A stretch of DNA of 64,000 nt from Aristolochia californica (lineage: Eukaryota > Streptophyta > Magnoliopsida > Piperales > Aristolochiaceae). Of this stretch, positions 47,561-60,600 are shown one piece after another (position 1 is the first letter of the stretch; each line of letters begins with the position of its first letter). The DNA lies in assembly GCA_029961685.1 (NCBI GenBank), contig JARWKL010000005.1:39593357-39657356 (forward strand), written 5' to 3'. The notes under the pieces are model-generated. The model made no database searches, was not told the DNA's origin, and was given only the letters and a program-made list of their open reading frames with translations. The position numbers were made by a program, and so were the translations under genes.

Positions 47561-49983
47561 TGAAAGTTCTTCTTATTTACTAGCCATGTCACCCCTACAC
47601 GCGTGGTTGTTTCTTACCAAATAACATCTACTATGTCAATACCACGATGAGGAAGAGGAACGTACACAAAACTCATTACTCATTTTTGTAGCTCCCAATT
47701 ACCTTCAATGAAATGCCTAGTAATAATCATGTATTCTATTTGTTTATTTTGAGAATTTCATAGATCGTAGTAAGACTAATCTTATTAATCATTTTATAAA
47801 GTTCTTAATTTTTTTCCTCTGCCTCATACACCTCCACATACTTCTTAATGGTCTTACGGAATATTTTTCCATAATTCACATTTACCATCTCCATTACAAA
47901 ATTAAATCCCTCCTCTTCTACAATCATAAATGGATGTTCATTCATAAGAATCTAATGAACAATGAGTACTTTCAATCTAGCTTGATCATATTTGCCCTTT
48001 AAATCCATAAAAGGAAGGCTAAATGTTCTTTGATCAATATTAGACCACACTGGTTGAAAGTTTATGGTTTATATTTTGTTATTGTCACTTTTCTACTATG
48101 ACAATGTTTCAAATATCGACTCATATGTAGGTCACTCCACTACTATTAATACTCAAATTAGTTTTACAATGAACACATTGAGCTTTTTTGTATCATCTAG
48201 AAGTGAAAATTCTTTAAAATTCCAACCACACACAAGACCTCTTTTGCCTTTTTGTACTCTGGATAGAATCACCTTTTTCTTCATTTGGAGTATAGTTTTA
48301 GGGGGACATGATTCTAGTGGAGTTGAGTCATTTTTTGTGATCACACTAGAACTATTGACATCAAATGAGAAGAAGGTATTGACATTCCTACTTTTATAAC
48401 AACAAAAAAAAAAATTAAAAACATAAAGAAGAATAGCAATCCACACAACAAAGACAAATTAAAAAAAAAAAGATTAACAAATAAATCTAGACACATTGAT
48501 GAGAGAGGAATTCAAAGATTGGCTCTAGTCCCATAGACAAGTTTGTATAAAACAACACAAACTTGAGTAGCTCAAAATTCTCTCTCCTCACAATTCCCTT
48601 GCACTAATACTTAAATATCATCTAGCTGTGGTCCAATGGTGAATTCTTCCAAACTTTTTCACTCAAAAGAGAACTCCCAAGAATAAAGCTCATTCCTCTT
48701 AGCTACAAAATTTGAAAGTCCAAGGGGGCCCACAAGCAAACGCTTTTAATTTAATAATTATTTTTAAACAACCATTGAACAAGTTACCCTAAATTACATT
48801 GATTCATTGGGTGGTATTTGAAATTAAGCATGTTAGGAATTATAGTATTCGGTTGACCTTGTTTCATGTTGACCAAGAAGTAATGGTGAGGTTGACCTTG
48901 TTTCATGTTGACCAAGAAGTAATGGTCAGGACTACTAAATTGCAATTCCTAAATCTACTAAATTTAAAAAACCCAAATTTTAGGCATAATCAATCAAAAT
49001 TGCCAAAATTTATCTTGTCTTTCCTCAAACAACCTTGAAACTCTCAATCTAAAAAAAATGAAAAAAAATTTAACGCATCATAATCGACTAATGCTATAAA
49101 GTTCTGATTAACAATAACTAATATGGATACAATTAAGGTGATATTTTAATGTTTTTATTAATAGATAATTATAAGAAAATGGAAAAAAAATTGGTTGATT
49201 TAAAATATTTTATTGTCTATATTAGTTTTATGAGATGATTTTTTTTACCATGTCTTCTCTTATCCCCAAAAATATTAAAATAAATACAAAATTATTTCTT
49301 ATCGCTTTAAGGAAACAATTGAATAAAAAAAACAAGAAGACAGAAGTGGCAAAAAAAATATAAACATTCATCAAAGGAAAAAGAGTTTTAACTTTAGGTT
49401 ATTTTTATGTTTCTATAATGGCCCAAATAGTCCTAAAAGGATTGTTAGCAATAGTGGAAGTTTTGAAAAATATTTACAAAAATATTTCTAAAAACATAAA
49501 AATAAAACTCTTTTTCTTAAAAAATGAAGGATAATTTCTGATATAATATCTTTAGATGTTGTCAATTAGAAAACCAAAATTTGAACATGACCAACTCAAT
49601 AAGTTAAATCTATAGGTCGTATGGTCACTACAAAAATAACAAATAATTCATTAAAAAATACCAAATTGAGACCCCACATATCAGCCCATTTTTTGGAGAA
49701 ACATTTTCTCCTCATCTTCTTTTCTTGCCTTGACAATCATGGATCCCCCTTTTCCTCCATATTTTGGTTCAAACAAACAAATTTAAATCTCTAATTAGTT
49801 TATGTAGAAGGAGAGGGAGATGCTAGGGTGGGGTAGCAGAGCCCCTTGGTCCCCTCCTTAGGGAAAAAAGAGTGGAAGGGTCCTGTTAGGTATATGCACC
49901 GGTTTTATGAAGTTGTTACAAGTAGGTCAATACATGATCGTGGATATAAATATCAAACTAAAAAGGTTTTTTTATTTTCTTAC
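47561..49983. other. AT-rich intergenic DNA
   Basis: No host gene is seen. CACTACAAAAATAAC at 49626 could be a CACTA-like end but has no partner. Frames at 48064-48399 and 48799-49038 match nothing I recognise. Confidence 0.35.
48852..48929. repeat. 39 bp tandem duplication
   Basis: Two adjacent 39 bp copies start at 48852 and 48891 (GTTGACCTTGTTTCATGTTG, then ACCAAGAAGTAATGGT-AGG) and differ by one or two bases at the end. In one frame this gives a 13-residue repeat, but that ORF lacks support. Confidence 0.85.
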
Positions 49984-52900
49984 TATTGGAAGATATGATG
50001 TAATTAGGGTATCATTAATGTAATTAATTTATGTTTCTTGACTCTTCTTCACTCTTACTAAGGTGAAGGGTATAATTATAATATTATATTTTTATTCATT
50101 TATAAATAGAGCTTAAGGGGGATAGTTTGGACACAAGTCCATTACCTCATTCTTCCTCCTCTTTTTGTCTCCAACGTGTGTTCTTCTTCTTTCTCCATGA
50201 TGTAATCCGTGGAGTCCTAAAAAATCAACATGGTATCAAAGCATTGATTTTCATGACTCGTAGCTATAGTGATTTAGAATTCCAATCTTCCTATATGCTC
50301 AGATTATTACTGTTGCCCATTCTAAGTTGCTCCACGTTGGTTGGTTTGCTGTTTTTATTGGTTGCTACCTCGCAGCCTTTGGTATCTCTCTCTAGTACTC
50401 ATCACCGTATTTTTACTGGAAATTTGCTCTGCTCGGCCTGATGGTATTCTCTGGGGGTTGAAGGGTATGACTCCTTCCAGAAGTCAGAACTATTGAAACT
50501 CGTGGTATTTGTGGTTGTTCTCCTCAACAATGAAGACATCTATGATATCCTTGTTTCTTGTCCTTTACAGCCTCTCTAAGGTTTGATGGACCTCTAAATG
50601 TTGATGTCACCGAGTTCCAGACCAATCTGGTTCCATACCCGAGAATCCATTGTATGTTGTCTTCCAATGCCCTTGTTATCTTTGCTGAGAAGGCGTATCA
50701 TGAGCTGCTCTATGTTGCCGATTCTAGAAGCTGAGTCACAAAAAAACGTGTTCAGCTCTCTTAACTGAAAAGTCTCCCCTCATCTATTAGCTGGTGGTAT
50801 TCGTATCTTGCTAGTATTACCACTGGAAGTCGGGTTGCTCTGTTGTTGTTAATTGCTCGGTACATTTTTGTATGGTGTCGCGTGAGAGAGTCCATCACGT
50901 GTGTTGCTGTCTGATTGTCGTCCAAAGTTGCTGTCAATGAATTCTGTTTTTCGAAAGTTTCTCTCGTCTCCTTTGCTGGCTCGATCCTCTGGTATCCCTC
51001 ATGTTGTCTACCTTATTCACGTGACCTCTGTTTGATTTCTTGAGATTAATCTGGCAATCCAAATCGTCTCTGATTTGGCTTACTAAATCCCATCATCGGT
51101 ACGTTCATCATTCTTGTCATCGGTTGCTATCGATGTTGCATTGTTGTCTCATAGTTGTATTGCGCCAACTTTGTTTCTGTTTCTGGAGGACAAAGATTCG
51201 GCTACACTGATCCTACCAAGTTTATCTGTTGGAGATGAGATCTTTGAGTCGAAGGTCTCTTCTTCGTATGAATCCGAGTTTATTTACAGAAGTCTAGTTT
51301 GGAAAATCATCAGAGATTAAGTTGTTGTTTTCGTCTCCTTTACTAGGTGGTCATCTCTTTGTTGACCTGTTTCCATACTGAGTTTATTCATCTCTTTTAT
51401 CCACCTATCCATTGGTTTAGTTGATTCCAATTATTTTTCGGAAGATTGTCGAGCTGGTGTCTCGGTTGCTGTCTTCTGAGCCAATTACTTGCTCTGTTCT
51501 GAAAGATCTCCAGTTGTTTGTGATCTTCTGTATCTTACTATCTTGGTTTAATTTTGGTTGATCTTCTGCCAAGAATATATTTGATTTGGGTTTGATCTTT
51601 CTCTATTCGGAAAGATCACGACCCAGTGCTAGTAATCTTGCTCTCGTATATTTGATCTACCACCTAAGCTATAGACTCGTGAACCAGTAATTTGTACGTG
51701 AAGATCTTGATTTGATTTTTCTGCTTTTAAGGTAAGTCAGACCAAGTGAACCAGCTCTTGCTGATTATACGAGTTGTTGCTGCTATTCGTTGGTATCATA
51801 TATGTTGTTGATTTATCATAACTGGTTTCGCTCGAATTTAACTCGGACTCAAGTCAGCCTGACTCAGTTCACTTGCTCTTTGCCTCTTGTATACTACTCT
51901 CGGTCCTGAGTACTCTATCCATTCCTCCTGTGACTCAGTTATATTGGTTTGACACTGACTCAGCATAACTCAATATTTTAACTTTGGCTCACTCACTCTT
52001 GACTCGGATCCTTGACTTCAACTTGATTATTATCTTGGATTATCGGCAACTTATTATCTAAGAGGTGGCATATGGGTAAATAAGAAGATTTTTCATCAAT
52101 ATGGCATGAAGTTGTATATACATATCTTTTTTTTGTCTCTTCTTTTATAATGTTGTAGTCTTAAAGGGCATTGTAAAAACTATAAATAGAGGTCTTGGCT
52201 AAGAGGTAGAGCATTCAAGTTCTCTCCCCCTTTTCCCCAAAGTTCGTCCAAGCTCTCTCACTTGGTAGGCACTCCCCCTCTTCTCCTCCAAGTTGTCTCC
52301 CTTGGTGATTGATCTCTTCTCTCTCTCTCTCTTCTCCTTCTTCTTCTTAGTTTGGTTGAAGTTTTTATCATGGGATCCTAAATTCTACAACTATAAATAG
52401 ATACCCTTGGCTTAGGGTTGAACATTCTAGCTCTCTCCCCTTCTCTTAATTTGTTCAAGCTCTCTTTTAACCTAAAGGCTCTTTCTCTCCCTGTCTCTCT
52501 TCTCTACTTCTTTTCTTCTCCTCTCCCCTCTTACTTTGCTCGAGGTTCTAATCATGGGATCTTAAATTCAACAGGGTTCATTATTTGTTGACTGTTGTCG
52601 GCATTGGTTCATCTGATGAAGAATTTGAATTCCTTAGGAAAATAAAGCACACGGTGGCTCCTACATCTTATCTTCCTTTGATTCTCATTACCCTCTTATT
52701 ATTTGGTAACCTTTCTTCTACCATCATTAATTTGACTCTCACTTACCCCTTTGGCCAACCCTTTTTTGGACCGTTTCTTTGGTTGGTCCCTTATATATAT
52801 ATAGATATATATATCGGTATTTTTAATTCATTTGAGACTTTTTATTGGTACCCTCGGGTCTTTTTTTACCGTCGTCTTATGAATGACAAGCATTACCCAC

Positions 52901-53341
52901 TTTAGTGATTATTATCACTATATTTGTTCGAAATCATTTGAGGTTGGTTTCGATTTATCACCCATTCCTACCATTTGAGAGTTTGTGCATGGTGTCATAC
53001 TTATCCTTGGGACATTGTGATGAAGGAGCTTATAAATACATCTATGTTTTTTGTTTCAAACTGAGATCACTGTCATTACCTCCCAGCTTGAAGGTGAGTG
53101 TTAGAAGATATTATGTAATTAGGGTATCATTAATGTAATTACTTTATGTTTCTTATCTCTTCTTCACTCTTACTAGGGTGAAGGGTATAGTTATAATACT
53201 ATACTTTTATTTATTTATAAATAGAGCTTAAGGGGGATGGTTTGGATACAAGACCATAACCTCATTTTCCTCCTCTTTTTCTCCCCAATGTGTTCTTCTT
53301 TTTTCTCCATGAGGTACTCCATGGAGTCAAGAAAATCAATA
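49984..53341 (+). mobile_element. Non-autonomous LTR retrotransposon with both LTRs (copy 3, LARD-like)
   Basis: The 5' LTR is 49984-50230 (247 bp) and the 3' LTR is 53099-53341 (243 bp). Both share GTAATTAGGGTATCATTAAT, CTTCTTCACTCTTACTA, the TATA-like TTATAAATAGAGCTTAAGGG and a U5 with GTGTTCTTCTT. The 5' LTR ends AATCAACA and is followed at once by TGGTATCAAAGC (50231-50242), the primer-binding site. The 3' LTR is preceded by CCCAGCTTGAAGGTGAG, a polypurine-like tract. The 2.9 kb interior has no frame matching gag, protease, integrase or reverse transcriptase, so it must be moved in trans if at all. A tandem duplicated segment at 52178-52572 is included. The flanking 5 bp do not match clearly. 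Two truncated relatives lie at 8983-10090 and 15796-16900. Confidence 0.85.
52178..52572 (+). repeat. Diverged ~200 bp tandem duplication with TATA-like starts
   Basis: Two copies (about 52178-52386 and 52389-52572) each start AACTATAAATAGA, continue through CTCTCTCCCC-type and TCCAAGCTCTCT/TTCAAGCTCTCT sequence, and end ATCATGGGATCYTAAATTC with ACA or AACA. TATA plus a CT-rich transcribed region and a CA end is typical of an LTR R-U5, so this may be a nested, tandemly rearranged LTR piece. Confidence 0.6.
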
Positions 53342-53689
53342 TCATAATTTTTTATTTTTTATTGTGAATATACAACATCTAAGAATCTGAAAAATTATTA
53401 GGTAGTCATGGGTCTAATCTACTTCCAATATAGAGAGAGAGAAAAGAAAAAAGAGAAAAATTGGATTCATTCTATGTTGTCTGTAGCAGATAATTTTCAT
53501 TGATTTCACGGAGATGGAAACAAAAGACACAATACATGTTTCCATATATAAAAGTGTGGAAAGTTGACCATTCCGGTGTGGTAGTCCAAGTTTGAATTCA
53601 GTTATTCTGATAAATAATTTCAAATTTTGAATATTTAGTTAAATAAAAAAACTATCTAGTATTATTACAAAAAATCATTAAAAAATTAA

Positions 53690-54103
53690 AAGGATTTTTT
53701 TTAGATTTTATGTTTAATGATGGTAAATCCATAATTCATATATCAAAGATGTTATATTTACGATTCATATTCTTTAAGACAAAAATGTCCGTAGTACTAA
53801 CCCACAACAATCTCATAACATAAGATTATGACAATACATAAGATAGTATTCCACGACAAAAAAGTGTCTCTATCTTCAACTCAACTCAAGACATCTTTTT
53901 TTGAGGAACAATTATATTAATCCATAACGGAATACTATGTTATGCACTCCTATAATACTATGTTATACACTCTCATGTCCTATGTTACGAGATAGTTGTG
54001 GGTTGGAAACAGGTGCATTGTTGCCCCAAATAATATGAATCATAAATATAACATCTTTTGTAAACTAAATGTGGATTTGTCATAATTGAACATAAAATCT
54101 ATA
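53690..54103. mobile_element. Foldback/MITE-like element A with ~125 bp inverted repeats
   Basis: The left arm (TTTAGATTTTATGTTTAATG, then GGTAAATCC, AAAGATGTTATATTTACGAT, CATATTCTTTAAGACAAAAATG, CCCACAACAATCTCATAACA) is mirrored by the right arm. The reverse complement of 53975-54103 gives TATAGATTTTATGTTCAATT, AAAGATGTTATATTTATGAT, then CCCACAACTATCTCGTAACA. The arms pair over about 125 bp, leaving about 160 bp in the middle. There is no coding sequence. It lies 520 bp upstream of the eL33 promoter motifs. Confidence 0.75.
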
Positions 54104-54133
54104 AAATTGACAAAAAAAGAACAAAAAAATAGA

Positions 54134-54506
54134 AAAAATTACAATTTTTATATTCGATGGTGTTAAATTTATAAGTAATGTATCAAATATGTTATATTTA
54201 TGATTTATATTTTTTATACCGAAAATACCCATATTTCCAACCTAGAACTATCTCATAACACAGGACGAAATTGCCCCAATTTCACAACTAGAACTATCCC
54301 ATAACATACCATTCTTGAAGTGCATAATATAATGTTCCAATACAAAAAAAAATGTCCTTGTTTTCTGACTTATCATAATCCTGTGAATTAATTATGAACT
54401 AGAAATAGGGCCATTTTTGTCTCAAAAAATATGAAAGCAAATATAACATCTTTTATATACTAATTGTAGATTTAACATCATTTAATATAAAATTTATAAA
54501 TTGACC
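54134..54506. mobile_element. Foldback/MITE-like element B, diverged relative of element A
   Basis: The same architecture directly follows element A. The left arm has TTTTATATTCGATGGTGTTA, CAAATATGTTATATTTATGA and TATTTTTTATACCGAAAATA. The right arm, reverse complemented, gives TTTTATATTAAATGATGTTA, AAAGATGTTATATTTGCTTT and ATTTTTTGAGACAAAAATGG. The arms of A and B are also similar to each other (AGATGTTATATTT core), so this is one family in two adjacent copies. It ends about 120 bp before the eL33 promoter motifs. Confidence 0.7.
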
Positions 54507-54623
54507 TAAAAATTAATATGTTGGTAAAAAAAAAAAGCTCCTCGTTCTCATTTGAGCTATATCCAATTTAATCGTAGTCAATCCAGGGTCAAAATGGCAT
54601 TAGTGTAGTTACACGCTGCAGGT

Positions 54624-54689
54624 TGGGCCTTATCTTTCCTTTCCCCAACCACGGCCTTCAAATAGCTACCCTGCTCTGCATTAGGGTTT
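54624..54689 (+). promoter_or_regulatory. Site II element and telo-box of the eL33 gene
   Basis: TGGGCC at 54624-54629 is a site II (TGGGCY) element, and TTAGGGTTT at 54681-54689 is a telo-box (AAACCCTAA on the other strand). Together these are the known hallmark of plant ribosomal-protein and other translation-related promoters, linking them to growth via TCP and Myb-like factors. They lie 123 and 63 bp upstream of the ATG. Confidence 0.8.
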
Positions 54690-54751
54690 CTCTTCTGAGG
54701 TTTAGAGAGAGCTCCGCCCGCCGCGCTTCATTTCTATAATATCCAGCGACA

Positions 54752-55799
54752 ATGGTGAAGGGCAGGCAAGGAGAGCGCGTCAGGTTTAAACAGCTTCATC
54801 GATCTTCTTCATATATCGTTAGATTTATTGGGAAATTTTGAAAATCTTAGTGTCTTTTTACTTTACTTCTTTGCAGATTGTACGTTCGGGGGACAATTCT
54901 TGGATACAAAAGGTAATATTTGGTGCTTGGAAACCCTGGATCAGAGGCTTTCGTAGTATAACTTTCTTGGTCCCATCTTTTCGTTATGTGATTTGATCTG
55001 TGCTGGTTCGCTAAAACCCTTGCTATACATTATGTTCTGTCGTTTTAATTTGTATTAAATCGATGTCGTAAGTTTCACCATATTTAGATGGTGCTGAACT
55101 ATGTTTTTTTTTTTTTTGGTCTAAGCTGTTCTCCTTTACTCTTGGTCATCCTTTGTGGAACAGAAAATAAACTTTTTCTTTCCCGACTACTCTTCTGTAC
55201 TCTAGCTCATTTTCAATAATTTCATATTTTCAGTTAGCATCGAAGTTTTTGTACACCGTTTAGGATTCACAGGGACTTCGTGTAGTTCTTTACTAACTTG
55301 TGTATGGTTTAGTTCAATCTTGATATTCAATTTCTTTTTCACCCGTTCATTCTTATTTAGTTTAAATCATGTACAAGTTAGTTTTCTCTTGTCCTGTTCA
55401 CCCCTTCCTTCTAATTTCTATTGCTATTGTTATTAGGTCAAAATCGAATCAGTATCCAAGCACATCCTTGATCCAGATTGAGGGTGTAAACACGAAAGAA
55501 GAGGTGACATGGTACCAAGGAAAGCGTATGGCATACATCTATAAGGCTAAGGTGAAGAAGAATGGCTCCCATTATCGTCGCATCTTGGGAAAAGTTACTA
55601 GGCCTCATGGAAACAGTGGCATAGTCCGTGCCAAATTTAAGTCTAATTTGCCCCCCAGATCCATGGTACTTTACTGATTTTGCTTGAATGACCGTTTCAT
55701 TTTTATTTCTCCTACACCACTCAAGCTGTGTTGAATACGGTTTTCTTCTCTTTACAGGGAGACAGAGTAAGAGTTTTCATGTACCCAAGCAACATATAA
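54752..55799 (+). CDS. RPL35A: 60S ribosomal protein eL33 (RPL35A)
   Basis: Exons are 54752-54783, 54877-54912, 55437-55665 and 55758-55799, all GT-AG and in frame: 339 nt, 112 aa, the standard plant length. The product starts [10 protein letters not shown] and continues [80 protein letters not shown] and ends [13 protein letters not shown]. It is a structural protein of the large ribosomal subunit, and its basic composition fits RNA binding. A frame that opens at 55369 inside intron 2 is not the start: exons 1 and 2 supply the conserved N-terminus. The upstream region has a site II element and a telo-box. Confidence 0.97.
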
Positions 55800-57624
55800 G
55801 GTATATATATCTGTTGCTGGTTTGTGCACCCCGTACCAGTTGTAGCTTTTGATTTGGCTCGGTATTACCCATTATATTACGCCATGATTTGGAGGAAATA
55901 ACTAGAGCAGAAAAGTCCAACTGCTCATGTTCTTTATGTTAATATTTCCTGTTTCTTTTTCTTCTTCCACTTTCAAGATTGGTTAAGTGCTCGTGGAACT
56001 ATCTTTAGGTCCATAGAATGATTGTTGTCTCAGGAGTCCTGGTATAGATTGAGTTTGACATTAGTTGAGAATTAAGATTATGTCATTGACTAGATTTAAA
56101 GTCCAGAACTTGTGCATACTGACGGGATTTGTTAAACAGAGAAGATAGATTTAAAAACTAAGTTAGGAGTGCCCAGTAAAAAATATGATTGTTAGTTTGG
56201 GTTTCTAAATTAAGATTATAGAGAAACGGGGGTAACCCTGGCCAAATATGGGCGAGGTCTTTCATTCCACCAGTGGTTTCATGGGTTTTCCCTTAATGTG
56301 TGCTTCACTCTCCAATTTATCCTTTTAATAAGTCTTATTTTATGTGGAAAATAAAATATTGCTGACTATTCTTTGTTGTTCTCAGTTTTCTTACTTTTTG
56401 TGGCTCACTTTTCATTGGTTCTCACGCTTGTCTTGAGCAGGACAATGTGTGGAGATCATGGAACGATGACGAGTTTTATGAGTTTAGGATGATTTTAAAT
56501 GTGAGTTTTTTGGAATTTTTAAATGTTGTAGAACTAAAGTAACTATCTACTTGGCGCTGCTGTTATTTTCTTTCTTATTTGAGATGATGAAACAGATGAG
56601 TATGCTTATTCTTGTGTGCTCCATTGTTACTTCGTTACTGTTGGAACTGTAGTTGCTAAAGGTTTTTGTAGAACATTTTGAACTGGACACTAAACGTATC
56701 AGGTTTTTTGTCAATATGATAGTGATCTGCAGGTAGGAATGAATTTTGGCATAATTTAAATGATTGTTGTCTCATGGTCATAAAACCGGAAGGTTCAATC
56801 GGACTAGGAGCCCAATCTAAGTCGTATATATAACAAAGGATTAGAATCGAAGCAAAACTTAGTCAACTCGACTGAGTTGGCCGATTCATATCTGGTGTGT
56901 GCAGCGAGTTAGAGGGGGAGCCGCTTTTTGTCGGTACGCATAATGCAAAAGTTCCACATAGCCGCCTTTCCCTGCTCAAATCTGGTCAGACTATAAAATG
57001 GGCATAGATGGGGATTCAGACTTCCACCCATACGGAAGTAGCAGATTTTCGCTATGTAGTTTCAGATAGTTCTCCATTGTTAGCAGTCATGGCTTGATGC
57101 TTTGTGAGTTTGCAAGAGGAACTCCTGATTGAAACACTCTCAAATCGTCGCATGCAGTCATGGCTTTCGTTCTAGCAAAAGAGGATAAAGCAACTATATT
57201 TTCCGGACTTATGGTGCAATTACATTTTCTGGATTGATGATTCATCAAACATGCTCAACACCGTCGTCTTATCCTCTAGTTTCCAGAGCAAAGGAAAATC
57301 GCATATCGAACTTCTGCACCAGGCATGAATCCATTCTTTTAACAACATCGCGGCATCCTCTGTAGGAGTGGCTCGGCCTTTCTCCAAACAGATTGTCTAC
57401 CATCACCTCCCTCGTACTTGCATAAATATTTCGTGCCCACGTCTTAACCTCCGGATTGGAATTAGAGGATATTATCTGTATCCAACTTGTAAGTTCCTAC
57501 TTATCCTTCGGCAACACGGGTACTGCTCGCTTGATTCGACTCTGTAACAAAACCAAAAACAATTTTGTGGAACTACGTGATTAAAACTCATACAACATCT
57601 GGGCAGTACGACGAGGGACTCGAA
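55800..57624. other. eL33 3' UTR and intergenic DNA
   Basis: The first few hundred bases should contain the eL33 3' UTR. The remainder, including a less AT-rich part at 56860-57620, shows no frame I recognise on either strand. Confidence 0.4.
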
Positions 57625-60600
57625 ACGTAAGATGTAATGCTGGATATAGAACAAACAAAAGGAAGAAGAAAATAATTTATCATATTTTCATTGATGAGAA
57701 GACATGTATTTATAGGATTATAATAACTGTCGTAGCATTTACAACTCTTCAATTATGTGTTGTAACTGGATGCAATTTAATTTGAGTTCATCCGTTATTT
57801 TTATCTCTATCATGCTTCCGCAAGATGGAGCTCCGAGAGGAGAGTCCAATTTTGGCCTTCAAGAGGATGAAGCTTGTTAGCGGAAGCGGTTTGGTGAGAG
57901 CATCTGCTAATTGATCGGCAGATGAGACATGAGTAACCCGAAGAGCACCACACTGAACTTGTTCTCAAATAAAGTGGTAATCCAAAGCAACATGTTTCAT
58001 GCGAGAGAGATGCTGGATTGGAGCACAAATTTATAACACTGATATTGTCACAATAAAGCACCAGTTGTTGTGAAAGAAAAACACCAAGTTCAATGAGAAG
58101 AGAGCATATCCAACGGAGTTCAATTGCAGTGGTTACAATAGAGCGATATTCCGCCTCAGTGGAGGATCGAGTCACAATTCATTGCTTCTTAGAACTCCAA
58201 GAGATAGGATAGCGACCTAAGTAAACAAGATAGGTATTTGTGGAAGTGAAATCATCCTTCTATCCTACTCAGTCAGCGCAACAATCACTTGTTTGCATCC
58301 CAATGGTCAGTTGTAGGGTAATGCATAAACTGAAATAACTTATTTACCACATAAGCAATGTCAGGACGGATAAGAGACAGATATTGGAGACTACCAACAA
58401 CAGTCCGATATTTAGATAGATCAAAGAGTGTCGTGCTAGACTAAAGTGTGTGTAGATGTCGTGGCAAGAGGTGTAGTTACGGACTTTGCATTTGTCATGC
58501 TTGTGTGAGTAAGGAGATCAGAAATATGTTGTCATTGAGACAGAAATAATCATTGAGAATGACAGGTAAGAGACAAATATTGGAGACTACCGACAACAGT
58601 CTGATATTCAGATGAAGCAACCAACCACGACTTACTACAAGGGTATGAATAGTGGTAGACTTGACAACGGGACTAAAGTTTTCATGATAACCAACCCTAG
58701 GGCATTGGTGAAACCCTTTGGCAACTAAGTGAGCCTTGTACCTGTTAATGGAGTCGTTAGAGAGATATTTAGTACGAAAAATCCATTTGTAACCAAACGG
58801 ATCCTGTGATGGATCCAAGGGAACAAGTTCTCATTTCCAATCAAAACAAGAGCATCATACTCATCAGACATAGCCTGACATCATTTGGGATCGTTGAGAG
58901 CTTGAGTCACGGTAGTTAGTTCACGGTCAGTAGATGTAGGAAGTTGGGCTATGAGAGGTTTAATTTTTGGATGGGTTTGTAAATGTTGTTTTTGGATATG
59001 GTGACAATAACATGGGGAGGGGAGGAAGCATGTAGGGATGATGGGTGTGGGTCGGCCAATGAGGGAGGTGTTTGAGTGGGATTAGGTGCGAGGTCTTAAA
59101 TGGAGCTTGCATAAGGCGCATGGATCAAAGCAGTGGTTGATGTGGCGGTAGTCGGAAGGAAGGACACAAAGGAATAACAAAGGGAGAGTGTATCAGATGA
59201 AGGATGGTCAAGGTGAGATTGAAGTGTAATGAAAAGGAAGATAAACTTAACAAATTTAACATGACGTGATGCATAAAAACGAGTGGTAGTGGTTCAAGAC
59301 ATAGATAAGCATTTTGAGTAGTAGAGTATCCAAGAAAAACACACACACAGGAACAAGGAGTGGGTTTGTGGGTAGAGTGCCTAAGCCATGCATAACAGAG
59401 ACAACCAAAACTTCCAAGTTTAGAGTAGTTAGGAGGAGTAGCAAAAAAATTGGCATATGGTGAAAGAAGAATAAGTGTGGGAGTAGGTAGACAATTGATG
59501 AGATAGACAGTTGTGGAGAAAACATATGACAAGTAAGATAGAGTTATGGAGGCATGAGAAAGAAGAGACAGACCTATTTCGACAATATGACGATGTCGTC
59601 GTTTGAAATACTCAATGTGTTCAGGTGTATGTGGAGGAGGCGTGAGACGAGAAATGACATTGGTAGCCAAAAAATAGAACATTGCTTTTTATTCCCCTCC
59701 ATTATCATAATAGAGTATTTTAGTCCGTTTACCAAAGAAGTTTTCAACAAGATATTTGAACCGGACAAATGTATGAAACACATGTGACTTTTGTTTGAGA
59801 ATATAAAGCTAGATATACTTTGTAAAGTGATCGACAAAAATAACATAATATTTGAAATCATTAATAGAATAAATAGGAGAGGTCTAGACATCCGAGAAAA
59901 TAATGTCAAGAGTGAAAGAAGAGACAATAGAGGAGTGGGAGAATGGTAATTTGTACTCTTATTGCAATGACAAGAATTGCAATTGAAAGTAAAATTCAGA
60001 GGAGGTGATCAATCTAACTGAAAAGTAGGGACAATGTGCCTTAGAATTGGAGAAGATGGATGACTTAAGCGATGATGTCTTGCAGATGAATTGGTCTTGA
60101 CACAAAAAAAGGCTACTAACAATGAAGACTGGGCTAAGGACGACGGTCACTCATACATACCATTTTTAGTTCGACCGTGCAAAAGTGTTGCCCCCGTGAA
60201 AAGATCCTTCAAAAGAAAAGAAGTAGGTAAAAAATCAATGGAAGTATGATTGGATTGACAAAAATGAGAGATGAAATAAAAAAATTTTGCATGGTAGGAA
60301 CACAAAGAATACTATTTAACAAAAAAGTGTGGGAGGGTGTAGAGAGAGATGTGGAACCGGTATATGTAATAGGGAGACTCGTGGTTGTAAGAATGTCATC
60401 AGTACTGTCATAAGGAGTGTGATCAGAGAGATTACTTAACTCGGACATAACATGGTGTGATACGCCACTATCTAGGAGCCAAGAAGAATTGGTAGAAGGT
60501 CTCATGGTTGTAAGATATGATCGCAGTTGCCATTGTGCCAAAGGGCGTGGTTGTAATTGATTTGGGCAAGGAACTTGTGGTGGTCACAATTGTGGATATA

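Noticed and set aside
55369..55436. Upstream start for eL33 inside intron 2 ([12 protein letters not shown])
   Set aside because: This is intron sequence; exons 1 and 2 supply the conserved N-terminus with matching splice phases.
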